This document shows positions 1 to 7,233 of a stretch of 28,344 nt of DNA, piece by piece (position 1 is the stretch's first letter; each line of letters begins with the position of its first letter). The position numbers were made by a program, and so were the translations under genes. The notes below the pieces were generated by a model. The model was not told where the DNA came from. It did not search any database and saw only the letters and a program-made list of their open reading frames with translations. The DNA is from Candidatus Dojkabacteria bacterium CG_4_10_14_0_2_um_filter_Dojkabacteria_WS6_41_15 (GTDB lineage: Bacteria > Patescibacteriota > Dojkabacteria > GCA-002793355), in contig PFQB01000054.1 of the NCBI GenBank assembly GCA_002793355.1, positions 1 through 28,344 on the forward strand. The letters run 5' to 3'.

Positions 1-8
1 TGGCAGGT

Positions 9-14
9 TACAAT
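9..14 (+). promoter_or_regulatory. -10 hexamer TACAAT of the helicase-nuclease gene
   Basis: TACAAT lies exactly 5 nt before the ATG at 20, so transcription would begin at or next to the start codon and the mRNA would be leaderless. No Shine-Dalgarno sequence is present. The -35 region would lie outside the window. Confidence 0.6.
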
Positions 15-19
15 ACACG

Positions 20-3000
20 ATGGTTGATCTTTCCTCTTTGAATGCGGCGCAACGCGAAGCGGTAGAAACTTTGGATGGGCCGGTACTTATTGTTGCTGGT
101 CCTGGTACTGGAAAAACCACTGTACTTACCTACAGAATTGCTCATATACTCTCTTCCACCGACACCAAACCCGATTCGATTTTAGCGATGACATTCACTG
201 AGGCGGGCGTGTATGCAATGCGGAAGAAACTGTACGAGCTGATTGGTGCAACTGCATTTAATGTAGAAATCACTACTATTCACGGCTTTTGCAATGCAGT
301 TATTCAAGAATTTAGCGAATACTTTACAGCAATGCAGGGTTTCACTGCCTTAAATGACATTGAAAGAATCAAATTTACGCAGCGAATTTTAGAACATGCC
401 GCATATCAACATCTTTCTCCTGTTAATGCGAAAGATTTATACATTCCAGATTTGCTTTCGCTTATTTCAACCATGAAACGTGAATATATAACGCCATTTC
501 GTCTTGAAACCGCGATACAGCGAGAAACCGACGCACTTGCGGGTATGGAGAAGTATGTAACCAGAGGTCCTGATAAAGGGAAGAAAGTACGACAGGAATA
601 CGAAGATCAGGTGAAAAGAATTGCAAAATATAAAGAGGTATTGGTGTTTTACGACCATTATCAGGTAATGCTAACCGAGAAAAAACGTTATGACTATGAA
701 GATATGATCTTGGTAGTGTTGGAAGCGTTGCAAAAAAATGCGGAGCTTCGCGCAACGCTGCAAGAAAAGTACCAATATTTATTGATGGACGAGTACCAAG
801 ACACTAACGATGCGCAAAATACTCTGCTCTTCACCCTTGCGGAATATTGGGGAGAAGAAGCCAATATCTTTGTTGTTGGTGACGATGACCAGGCGATTTT
901 CCGCTTTCAAGGCGCGTCGGTAAAAAACATAGTTGATTATTTAGGGAAATACCCCAAAGCCACGGTAATTACGTTAACCGAAAATTATCGTTCACAGCAA
1001 CGAGTGTTGGACGCTTCGCGTGAGTTTATTCGTAACAACACCAATTCGCTAGAGAAAGTATTGGGAACAATCAACAAGGCGCTAACGTCAAATACTACGA
1101 ACAAGGCAAAGAGATTAAGGACAGCAAAATTCCATCGCGGTGAAGCAGAAAACTTATTTATCGCAGATAAAATTCTTTCGCTAACCGCAGGACAAAAGAA
1201 AAAGAAGTTTGAAGATATTGCCATTCTGGTCAGAAATAATGCCGACATGGACGCAATAGTCGATATGTTGCAACGAAAGCGAATTCCTTATGTGCGGAAA
1301 GCTGGTGACAATGCGTTAGATGATATGTGCGTCAAACAATTGCTGGATTTGGTGAGGTTGGTAACGCTTATTGGCACTAATGAAATAAACGATTTGCTTT
1401 TGGTGAGGATACTGCACTTCACCTATCTTGGTGTGCCAAAGCTGGATTTGCTTAAGCTGGGGAGGGCTTACCCAGAGCGAAGAATCGATACGTTGTGGGA
1501 ATACATTGCAGGAAACACTAAAGAAGTGGATATTAGTGTGTTAGGCATTTCTGTGGGGGGAAAAGCAAAATTGCTTGAATTCTTCGATAAAGTGGTTACG
1601 TGGTACTCAACATCATATCGCGAACCGTTGGTCAAAATGCTCGAAATTTTGATGCATGAAAGTGGGCTTTTAGACCATGTACTGGGAGATAAGCATAAGA
1701 TTAAGCATTTGAATGCACTTAACTCGTTCTTTGCTGAAGTAAAGGCGCTTAACGTGAGCGAACCCGATATGGCTATGGCAGATTTCCTAGAAGCGGTAGA
1801 CTTAATGAATCAATTCAATCTGCCCATAAAAGAGAAGGACCTTGGTGTGCAAGAGAAAGGCGTGCAAATAATGACTGCGCACTCTTCAAAAGGGCTAGAG
1901 TTTAATTATGTATTTATACCTCAGTTGTATAGTACTAAATGGGATCATCGGAAAGTCAGAAAGAATTTGGAATTGCCTTCCTCGCTTACGGCAGAAACTG
2001 CAGAACTGGATACGCTAGAGGAAGATCGACGTTTGTTATATGTTGCCATAACCAGGGCTAAGAAAAGAGTATACCTTAGTTATGCAGCCACCTATGCTTC
2101 TGTGTTTGGGCGCGACAAAGATGTGCAGCGGTCCCAATTTATCGACGAACTTCCAAAAGCGCAACTGATGAGATTGAAAGTCGAAAAGTACACGAAACTG
2201 GTACAAGAACATGTCGCTGAGTTGCTTGCAGCACGTCCGTTCAATACTGTGTATATTAATTCAGTAGATGAGCGCGACGTTATACGAAGTATCGTGTCGC
2301 GCTTTGACTTGCATCCTACGGGGTTAAACAATTACTTAGAATGTCCAATGCGCTTTCTGCTGGGCAACTTGTTGCGCATACCATCGGCTATTACTGCCCC
2401 ACTCGCCTATGGAAATGCCTACCACGATGCTCTAGAAAAGCTCTATAAATCTGTGAAAGTATCGTTGGCACCGCTCACGCAAACCGAATTTATCGAAGTC
2501 TTTGGCAAGAAACTTAAAACCTATCCACTTCGCACCTCTCAGCGTGAAAAACTTTTTGAAAAGGGCAAAAAGAATCTTGCTTTATATTACGATGAATTCA
2601 AAGGGAAGTTCCCCGTTCCCGTAAAAACTGAGCACAAATTAGTTGGTGTATTGTCTGGAGCTCGAATAAAAGGTCGTGTTGACCGCATCGACTATATTGA
2701 CACCGCGAAGAAATCTCTAAAAGTTGTTGATTATAAAACGGGAAAAGCTCTAGGCCCAGGGGCGTTTGGCAAGCTTCATCCGTCTGCTGTATTTGACAAA
2801 TACAATTATGAAAAAGCAAAAGCCCAGCGATATTTTAACCAGCTACTTTTCTATAAAGTGGTTGCAGACCTTGATTGGTGGATTACCAGTAATGTCGCCG
2901 AAGTTGTGCAAGGTTCCCTGTATTTTGTTGATCCTGAACGTGAGCAGTTTATCGAGCGAATTGTTGAATATCAACGAGAAGATGTTGAGGACATGAAAGA

Positions 3001-3100
3001 ATTGATTATTACAACCTGGAATAAAATCCAAAGCCTAGAGTTTCCAAGAGTTCATGGACCGGAAGATAAGTGCGAATATTGCAGAGTGGGAGAAGACTAA
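20..3100 (+). CDS. UvrD/PcrA-type superfamily 1 helicase fused to a C-terminal PD-(D/E)XK (RecB/AddB-like) nuclease
   Basis: This is a 1026-aa ATP-dependent 3'-5' DNA helicase with an added nuclease, likely acting in double-strand-break or excision repair. Visible motifs in order are the Q motif LNAAQREAV (8-15), Walker A GPGTGKTT (27-34), motif II DEYQDTN (about 257), motif III VVGDDDQAIFRFQGA, motif IV TENYRSQ, motif V TAHSSKGLEF and motif VI VAITRAKKRVYLSY. After about residue 760 comes a nuclease domain with NNYLECPMRF, GRVDRID (about 884) and VVDYKTG (about 902), the catalytic D...DYK pattern. The C-terminus ends CEYCRVGED, so only three cysteines of the possible Fe-S set (C of ECPMRF, CxxC) are visible. 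The start is supported by the -10 hexamer 5 nt upstream. The stop codon lies inside the first unit of a heptad array. The helicase assignment is certain; its exact pathway (AddAB-like or UvrD-like) is inference. Confidence 0.93.
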   Translation: MVDLSSLNAAQREAVETLDGPVLIVAGPGTGKTTVLTYRIAHILSSTDTKPDSILAMTFTEAGVYAMRKKLYELIGATAFNVEITTIHGFCNAVIQEFSEYFTAMQGFTALNDIERIKFTQRILEHAAYQHLSPVNAKDLYIPDLLSLISTMKREYITPFRLETAIQRETDALAGMEKYVTRGPDKGKKVRQEYEDQVKRIAKYKEVLVFYDHYQVMLTEKKRYDYEDMILVVLEALQKNAELRATLQEKYQYLLMDEYQDTNDAQNTLLFTLAEYWGEEANIFVVGDDDQAIFRFQGASVKNIVDYLGKYPKATVITLTENYRSQQRVLDASREFIRNNTNSLEKVLGTINKALTSNTTNKAKRLRTAKFHRGEAENLFIADKILSLTAGQKKKKFEDIAILVRNNADMDAIVDMLQRKRIPYVRKAGDNALDDMCVKQLLDLVRLVTLIGTNEINDLLLVRILHFTYLGVPKLDLLKLGRAYPERRIDTLWEYIAGNTKEVDISVLGISVGGKAKLLEFFDKVVTWYSTSYREPLVKMLEILMHESGLLDHVLGDKHKIKHLNALNSFFAEVKALNVSEPDMAMADFLEAVDLMNQFNLPIKEKDLGVQEKGVQIMTAHSSKGLEFNYVFIPQLYSTKWDHRKVRKNLELPSSLTAETAELDTLEEDRRLLYVAITRAKKRVYLSYAATYASVFGRDKDVQRSQFIDELPKAQLMRLKVEKYTKLVQEHVAELLAARPFNTVYINSVDERDVIRSIVSRFDLHPTGLNNYLECPMRFLLGNLLRIPSAITAPLAYGNAYHDALEKLYKSVKVSLAPLTQTEFIEVFGKKLKTYPLRTSQREKLFEKGKKNLALYYDEFKGKFPVPVKTEHKLVGVLSGARIKGRVDRIDYIDTAKKSLKVVDYKTGKALGPGAFGKLHPSAVFDKYNYEKAKAQRYFNQLLFYKVVADLDWWITSNVAEVVQGSLYFVDPEREQFIERIVEYQREDVEDMKELIITTWNKIQSLEFPRVHGPEDKCEYCRVGED

Positions 3101-3173
3101 CTGTTAGCTACTAACTACTAACTGCTAGCTACAAGTTAAGGGCTAAGAGCTAATAGTTAGTAGTTAGTTGTGG
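3097..3173. repeat. 7-bp periodic palindromic repeat, copy 1
   Basis: Ten consecutive heptamers run from 3097 to 3166 without a phase break. Seven fit NNARYTA exactly (for example CTAACTA, CTAGCTA, ATAGTTA, GTAGTTA) and the other three deviate at one position. The left half (3111-3130) pairs with the right half (3148-3167) at 18 of 20 positions around a 17-nt loop that keeps the 7-bp phase. It fills the gap between the helicase and sppA genes and overlaps the helicase stop codon. There is no T-run on the + strand, so it is a poor intrinsic terminator. Confidence 0.85.
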
Positions 3174-3179
3174 TAGTAT
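3174..3179 (+). promoter_or_regulatory. -10 hexamer TAGTAT of sppA-like gene
   Basis: TAGTAT ends 6 nt before the ATG at 3186. It directly abuts the heptad array. It is consistent with a leaderless mRNA. Confidence 0.5.
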
Positions 3180-3185
3180 TTATTT

Positions 3186-4295
3186 ATGAATGATGAATCA
3201 AAACCAATGTCTCCAGAAGTCGTTTATGTGCAAGCTCCAGCAAAGAAATCGGGATGGCGAACCTTTTGGCTTACACTAACGGTATTCTTCTTGATTTGTG
3301 GCGTATGTGGCGTGTTGCCCATTGCTCTGCTACTTTTGACGGATTCTTCGGGAAATATTACCGAAAAAGGTGCAGATGGGGTTACTTATACCTATGTGAT
3401 GGGGAACAAGGAAAGTGAGAACAAAATTCTTGCGGTCTATATCGATCAACCAATACTCACCTCATCGCAAGATTACTCAGATGATATTGTTTCCTCCTTG
3501 TTGGTTGGGCAATATGTGTTTGGGTACCGAATAAAAGATCAATTGATGGAAACAGCGTCGGATTCGACGATAAAGGGAATTGTGTTTTTCATTAATTCGC
3601 CAGGTGGAACGGTTGTAGGTTCACGCGCTATAGCTGAGGGAATTTCGTATTATCGAGAGCATACTAAGAAGCCTGTTTACGCATATGTCGAGGATATGGC
3701 AGCCTCCGGGGCCTATTGGGCTGCTGCTGCAACTGACAAAATCTATGCGGAACAAGGCAGTTTGACGGGAAGTATTGGTGTATTAATGGGCCCGTTTGAA
3801 TATTATGACAAGTTAGTGACACTCGGTGGTGTTGGTACTGAAAATGGCATCTCAATTTCGTATATCACCGGTGGTAAATACAAAGATTTAGGGAACCCAA
3901 CCAAGAAAATTTCGGAAGAAGAATTAGCAGTGTTGCAGAAAGGAATCGATAATGAATATACGGTGTTCATAGACCATGTCGCAAAAAACCGAAAGATTTC
4001 AACAACGTCAATCAGAGATGAAGTCCGCGCTTTGATTTATGGTGCTGCAGAGGCAAAAAGGCTTGGACTAATTGATGTGATTGGATCTCGCGAAGAGGTA
4101 CTTGCAGATATTTCCAATGTTGCGGGCGTATCTTCCGATTATAAAGTGGTGAAGATTGGTACGCATACCTCGTTGTTTGGGGGGTTCTTTGCTTCATTTA
4201 ACAAGAAGACTACTCAGACAGCAACTGCACCTGCCCGAGTTTGTGCTTTGTGCGAAAAATACCTCTATTTATTTGGAAATCCTTTAGATTATTAA
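3186..4295 (+). CDS. sppA: Signal peptide peptidase SppA-like membrane serine protease (S49 family)
   Basis: This 369-aa protein is predicted to cleave leftover signal peptides or other membrane peptides at the outer face of the cytoplasmic membrane. One N-terminal membrane segment covers about residues 27-51, followed by one S49 protease domain. The nucleophile motif MAASGAYWAA places Ser174; the downstream motif GGKYKDLGNP supplies the general-base lysine (about Lys231), the usual Ser-Lys dyad of short SppA proteins. GSLTGSIGVLMGPFEYYDKL between them is also typical. Length matches the short, single-domain bacterial/archaeal form rather than the double-length E. coli form. The next gene begins 6 nt after the stop, so the two are probably cotranscribed. 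Family assignment is secure; substrate is unknown. Confidence 0.92.
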   Translation: MNDESKPMSPEVVYVQAPAKKSGWRTFWLTLTVFFLICGVCGVLPIALLLLTDSSGNITEKGADGVTYTYVMGNKESENKILAVYIDQPILTSSQDYSDDIVSSLLVGQYVFGYRIKDQLMETASDSTIKGIVFFINSPGGTVVGSRAIAEGISYYREHTKKPVYAYVEDMAASGAYWAAAATDKIYAEQGSLTGSIGVLMGPFEYYDKLVTLGGVGTENGISISYITGGKYKDLGNPTKKISEEELAVLQKGIDNEYTVFIDHVAKNRKISTTSIRDEVRALIYGAAEAKRLGLIDVIGSREEVLADISNVAGVSSDYKVVKIGTHTSLFGGFFASFNKKTTQTATAPARVCALCEKYLYLFGNPLDY

Positions 4296-4301
4296 CCGAG
4301 A

Positions 4302-4937
4302 ATGAGCACTGTCCTGCAAGATATATCTAAAGAAGCGCTGGAAATTAGGGATAATCGATTGCGAGCACTCCGCGATGGACTTGTTGCAGACACCACTGCG
4401 CCACTGTACGAATATCGAAAAGCGAATGGTTTTCATCCTGTAATTGGAGAAGGTAGTCACAAGACCAAGATAATGTTTGTGGGCGAAGCTCCGGGCGAAA
4501 ACGAAGCAAAGCAAGGACGCCCGTTTTGTGGTGCTGCAGGCAAATTTCTTGATGTTTTGTTGGAGCATATTGGTTTGGCCCGTACGGATGTCTACATAAC
4601 CAATTTGGTGAAGGATCGCCCGCCGGAAAACCGTGATCCTGTGCCTGCAGAAATCGAATACTATGCCAAATTACTCGACAAGCAAGTCGAGATTTTGCGC
4701 CCTTCGTGTCTTGTGACCCTTGGGCGCTACTCCATGGGCTATTTACTTCCAAAACTTGGTCTTGAAGCTGAGCTGAAATCAATCAGCCAAATTCATGGTA
4801 AAGTGTTTGAAGGTGCCTATAATGGCGAGAAAATTTCGATTGTTACACTCTACCATCCTGCAGTCGCGCTGTATAATGGAAGTATGCGGGGAACATTGCT
4901 GAAGGACGCGGAAGTACTGAAAGAATTTTTCCAATAG
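4302..4937 (+). CDS. Family-4-like uracil-DNA glycosylase lacking the Fe-S cysteines
   Basis: This 211-aa enzyme should remove uracil from DNA and so start base-excision repair of deaminated cytosine. Motif GEAPGENEAKQGRPFCGAAG (61-80) is the uracil-binding and catalytic motif 1 of family 4/5 UDGs, YITNLVKDRPPENRDP (98-113) is the next family signature, and HPAVALYNG (185-193) is motif 2. Family 4 enzymes normally carry a 4Fe-4S cluster on an N-terminal CxxC, the cysteine of VKCRPP and one about 16 residues later. Here the N-terminus has no CxxC, VKC is VKD (Asp105) and the last position is Tyr120/Tyr121; the only cysteines are 76 and 136, elsewhere in the fold. It follows sppA by 6 nt without a clear ribosome binding site. 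A weak TATTAA lies 6 nt before its ATG. Confidence 0.88.
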   Translation: MSTVLQDISKEALEIRDNRLRALRDGLVADTTAPLYEYRKANGFHPVIGEGSHKTKIMFVGEAPGENEAKQGRPFCGAAGKFLDVLLEHIGLARTDVYITNLVKDRPPENRDPVPAEIEYYAKLLDKQVEILRPSCLVTLGRYSMGYLLPKLGLEAELKSISQIHGKVFEGAYNGEKISIVTLYHPAVALYNGSMRGTLLKDAEVLKEFFQ

Positions 4938-4959
4938 CACATAAGCGGTAACGAGATGC

Positions 4960-4965
4960 TATAAT
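4960..4965 (+). promoter_or_regulatory. -10 hexamer TATAAT of the GNAT gene
   Basis: A perfect TATAAT ends 5 nt before the ATG at 4971, implying a leaderless transcript. No convincing TTGACA box is visible 16-18 bp upstream. Confidence 0.65.
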
Positions 4966-4970
4966 TTTTC

Positions 4971-5402
4971 ATGACACGTTCGGTTAAACTCGAAAAGATT
5001 TCTAGTCTCAATCATGAATTAGCTGCTAAAGTGTTTCAAGAGGCGTTCAATTATGTTGGTCAAAATTGGTCAGAAACTGAAAGTATCAAATATGTTGAAC
5101 GAATAGCTAAATATGCGTGCAGCTACGTAGCGATACTTGAAGGTGCCGCTGTCGGAATTATTGCGGCGGACATTAAAGACGATCATTTGTTTGTCGACGC
5201 AATCGGTGTGAGTCCGAAACATATGAAAGAAGGAATAGCTACACTACTATGGAACCAAGCTAAGAGCTTTGCCAAACAGAGCAATATATCGATAATCAAA
5301 ATGATAGCGGATCCGAAGTCCCTAGCGTATTCTTGGTATAAGAAGCTTGGTTTTTCGGAAACTGGTTGGGTTGAATTGCTGCTTGAAATTGGCAAAGAAT
5401 AA
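4971..5402 (+). CDS. GNAT-family N-acetyltransferase
   Basis: This 143-aa protein has the fold pattern of a single GNAT domain that transfers an acetyl group from acetyl-CoA to an amine. The acetyl-CoA binding segment is at about residues 74-95 (LFVDAIGVSPKHMKEGIATL), a variant of the V-x-P-x-x-x-x-x-G-(I/V)-(A/G) loop, and the C-terminal YSWYKKLGFSETGW is the typical strand 5 to strand 7 region. Nothing in the sequence or neighbours identifies the substrate. The start is fixed by TATAAT 5 nt upstream. It lies between DNA-repair genes but has its own promoter, so no operon role is implied. Confidence 0.82.
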   Translation: MTRSVKLEKISSLNHELAAKVFQEAFNYVGQNWSETESIKYVERIAKYACSYVAILEGAAVGIIAADIKDDHLFVDAIGVSPKHMKEGIATLLWNQAKSFAKQSNISIIKMIADPKSLAYSWYKKLGFSETGWVELLLEIGKE

Positions 5403-5423
5403 CTACAATATCCGTTTCTTTTC

Positions 5424-5451
5424 TTTACACTTTAAGCTTTACGCTTCAAAC
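5424..5451. repeat. AAAG-type heptad repeat, intergenic
   Basis: Four 7-nt units (TTTACAC, TTTAAGC, TTTACGC, TTCAAAC) lie in a row in the GNAT-rmuC gap. The same CTTTNNG pattern recurs at 14782-14813 and, on the coding strand, within glyS and miaA. Confidence 0.6.
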
Positions 5452-5464
5452 CCATAATCTGTGC

Positions 5465-5470
5465 TACCAT
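5465..5470 (+). promoter_or_regulatory. -10 hexamer TACCAT of rmuC
   Basis: TACCAT ends 5 nt before the ATG at 5476. This spacing decides between that ATG and an in-frame GTG at 5461, which lies upstream of the hexamer. Confidence 0.5.
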
Positions 5471-5475
5471 ACTCT

Positions 5476-6543
5476 ATGACAACCCCACTAATAATTATCA
5501 TCTTTGTTCTCTTAGCACTTGTTGCATATCTCCTCTATCGCGTCAGTAAGCTCGGTTCCAGAAGTACTGAATCCCAGCTGGCGCTTGAGGATAACCTGCG
5601 CAATCTCGATGATCATCTTGAACGCCGATTAAATGATGTAAAAGAGCACATTACATCGCGAGTTAGCGAGAACCTGCGTTTCAGTCAAAGCTCAACTAAA
5701 GAAGTCAATGATCGATTAACGACAGCAAGCAAAGTAATTGGTGACTTACGTGAAAGAATCTCGGCCTTTGAGGAGGGCTCGAAGAAGATAACCGACCTGG
5801 GGAAAAGTATCGGAGATCTGACCAACGTGTTTAAGGCACAGAAAATGCGTGGTGGGTGGGGTGAAGAGTCCTTAGAATCCCTGTTAGTCGAGTTTATGCC
5901 CAAAGATGTGTTGGAATTTCAGTATAAATACCGAACTGATGGTGTTGTGGTTGATGCCATCGTGAAATTTAATGATTCCTTCTTGCCGATAGATTCCAAA
6001 TTTCCGCTCGAAAACTTTATTCGTTTGAACGAAGCAAAAACCGACGAAGAAAAAACTGCAATAAAGAGGGCACTGAAAAAAGATATTCATACTCACGTTG
6101 ATTCCATTGCGACAAAATATATTTCAAAGGAAGACAAATCTCTTGATGTTGCCTTTATGTATATTCCTGCAGAAAACATTTACTACGAAACGGTTATCCG
6201 TGATGACGAGAATTTGAACATCAAACGGTATTGCTTTGATAAGCATGTGGTCCCAGTTTCACCTAGTACCTTGTATGCGTACATTCAAATCGTGCTACTT
6301 GGCATGAAGGGCATGCAGGTAAGTAAAAAGGCAAAAGAGATACTTGATTCGATTAAGACGATGGAGGCTGAATTTGGGCGTGTTTTGGAATCGTACGTGA
6401 TGATTGGCGGGCATCTAATGCACGCGCAACAAAAATATGCAGAAACCGATAAATATTTATCGAAGTTTGGCAATAAATTGCAAGGAACTATTGCGATCAC
6501 GGATGTAGAAACAGATGAGCCTGCTCTTCCCACCGCAAACTGA
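5476..6543 (+). CDS. rmuC: RmuC-family DNA recombination/protection protein
   Basis: This 355-aa protein belongs to the RmuC family (E. coli RmuC limits inversion at short inverted repeats; the family has a PD-(D/E)XK-related nuclease fold). The N-terminus has one membrane segment (PLIIIIFVLLALVAYLLYRV), then a charged coiled-coil of about 100 residues, then the RmuC domain with MRGGWGEESLESLL, YRTDGVVVDAIV and LPIDSKFPLENFIRL, where VVDAIV and PIDSKFPLE carry the conserved acidic and lysine residues. The ATG at 5476 is chosen over a GTG at 5461 because the membrane segment begins right after it and the -10 hexamer is 5 nt before it. Its 3' end overlaps the convergent gene below by 47 nt. A role in controlling inverted repeats is notable given the palindromic arrays in this window, but that link is only inference. 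Confidence 0.9.
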   Translation: MTTPLIIIIFVLLALVAYLLYRVSKLGSRSTESQLALEDNLRNLDDHLERRLNDVKEHITSRVSENLRFSQSSTKEVNDRLTTASKVIGDLRERISAFEEGSKKITDLGKSIGDLTNVFKAQKMRGGWGEESLESLLVEFMPKDVLEFQYKYRTDGVVVDAIVKFNDSFLPIDSKFPLENFIRLNEAKTDEEKTAIKRALKKDIHTHVDSIATKYISKEDKSLDVAFMYIPAENIYYETVIRDDENLNIKRYCFDKHVVPVSPSTLYAYIQIVLLGMKGMQVSKKAKEILDSIKTMEAEFGRVLESYVMIGGHLMHAQQKYAETDKYLSKFGNKLQGTIAITDVETDEPALPTAN

Positions 6544-7024
6544 TTAGCCTCATAAAACGATCCATATCTGCCTTATTTGTAATTTCTTGTTCACCGTCAG
6601 GTCCAGCAATTGTTCGTTCGTTACTAAGGACCAATAGGCCACTTTCAGTTCTGCTTGGAATTACATCGTAGGGCAACTCTATCATTATGCTTTCTGCTTC
6701 ATTTGATAGAATAGCCAGCGCTACAGCATGAAACATTTTATAGCGCCTACGTGTGTCAAAACCGATAAACCCTATGACTGAATAGTTTCCCAAGAGTGTT
6801 TCTCTTAATCTGTTTTGTGCGGTCTCGAATCCAAAAGCTTCGCCCTTGGCTAATCTTTCTTCTCTAAGTTCTTTTTCACTCTCAGATAATCGTTTACGAT
6901 GAGGCTTTTGGTGGTCTGCATGTTCGAGGATAGCTTCGCTGTTTTCACTTGTGAAAATGGGCACATGATCTTTTGGAAAATATTGCTCCAAAACACCAGA
7001 ATGGAGTATGCTATTAGGATGCAT
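6497..7024 (-). CDS. Hypothetical protein, 175 aa, no recognised family
   Basis: I do not recognise this protein. It has an N-terminal region of about 45 residues, a highly charged central helix (SESEKELREERLAKGEAFGF) and a C-terminal part of mixed hydrophobic strands and helices (VIGFIGFDTRRRYKMFHAVALA, ELPYDVIPSRTESGLLVLS). No membrane segment and no signal peptide are visible, so it is probably cytoplasmic. It is taken as real because its composition is protein-like over the whole length, it does not sit opposite a gene except for the last 47 nt (overlap with the end of rmuC), and it has a perfect TATAAT 6 nt before its ATG. It is divergent from the split gene starting at 7042, with only 17 bp between the two start codons. 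Confidence 0.72.
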   Translation of the reverse strand: MHPNSILHSGVLEQYFPKDHVPIFTSENSEAILEHADHQKPHRKRLSESEKELREERLAKGEAFGFETAQNRLRETLLGNYSVIGFIGFDTRRRYKMFHAVALAILSNEAESIMIELPYDVIPSRTESGLLVLSNERTIAGPDGEQEITNKADMDRFMRLISLRWEEQAHLFLHP

Positions 7025-7029
7025 TACGG

Positions 7030-7035
7030 TATTAT
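7030..7035 (+). promoter_or_regulatory. -10 hexamer TATTAT for the 7042 gene
   Basis: TATTAT ends 6 nt before the ATG at 7042. It overlaps the minus-strand hexamer at 7031-7036, so this 17-bp gap is a back-to-back promoter with shared -10 bases. Confidence 0.5.
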
Positions 7036-7036
7036 A
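7031..7036 (-). promoter_or_regulatory. -10 hexamer TATAAT for the 175-aa gene
   Basis: On the minus strand a perfect TATAAT ends 6 nt before the ATG at 7024. It overlaps the plus-strand hexamer at 7030-7035. Confidence 0.6.
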
Positions 7037-7041
7037 TCAAT

Positions 7042-7233
7042 ATGAGACTTTCCTTAGAACTCTTTCTTGTTACCGGAATACCAGAAGGTTTCCATGTAGT
7101 ACGAAAAGAAGTTGATTTGACACAGGAACAACGGGACCCCGATATAATCGAGAAGATTTCCCCGCAGCTGGCTGCGGTTGGAGTTGTTAGTACGGGAACC
7201 GTGCTAAGATCAAAGAATGGTGGAGCACATTAA
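7042..7233 (+). pseudogene. 5' fragment of a gene split by the IS200/IS605-type element
   Basis: The frame starts with ATG and reads MRLSLELFLVTGIPEGFHVV..., with -10 hexamer TATTAT 6 nt upstream. From about residue 35 it runs into the left end of the transposon (hairpin at 7162-7177) and ends in the tnpA start region. The first ~35 residues are therefore taken as the native N-terminus and the rest as transposon-derived. The likely continuation is the frame beginning just past the right end of the element at about 7715. Both parts are on the same strand, and they rejoin in frame if the element length is 1 mod 3. No family is recognised for the reconstructed protein of about 155 aa. Confidence 0.5.
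7162..7177 (+). repeat. Left-end hairpin of the IS element
   Basis: A perfect 7-bp stem, CCGCAGC with GCTGCGG, closed by two bases. It is expected to be bound by TnpA as single-stranded DNA. Confidence 0.65.

Noticed and set aside
462..755. 97-aa minus-strand frame within the helicase gene
   Set aside because: It is fully inside a conserved helicase region and has no supporting features.
4345..4782. 145-aa minus-strand frame opposite the UDG gene
   Set aside because: It lies wholly within a well-supported gene, has no promoter hexamer near a start, and has a composition typical of an antisense frame.
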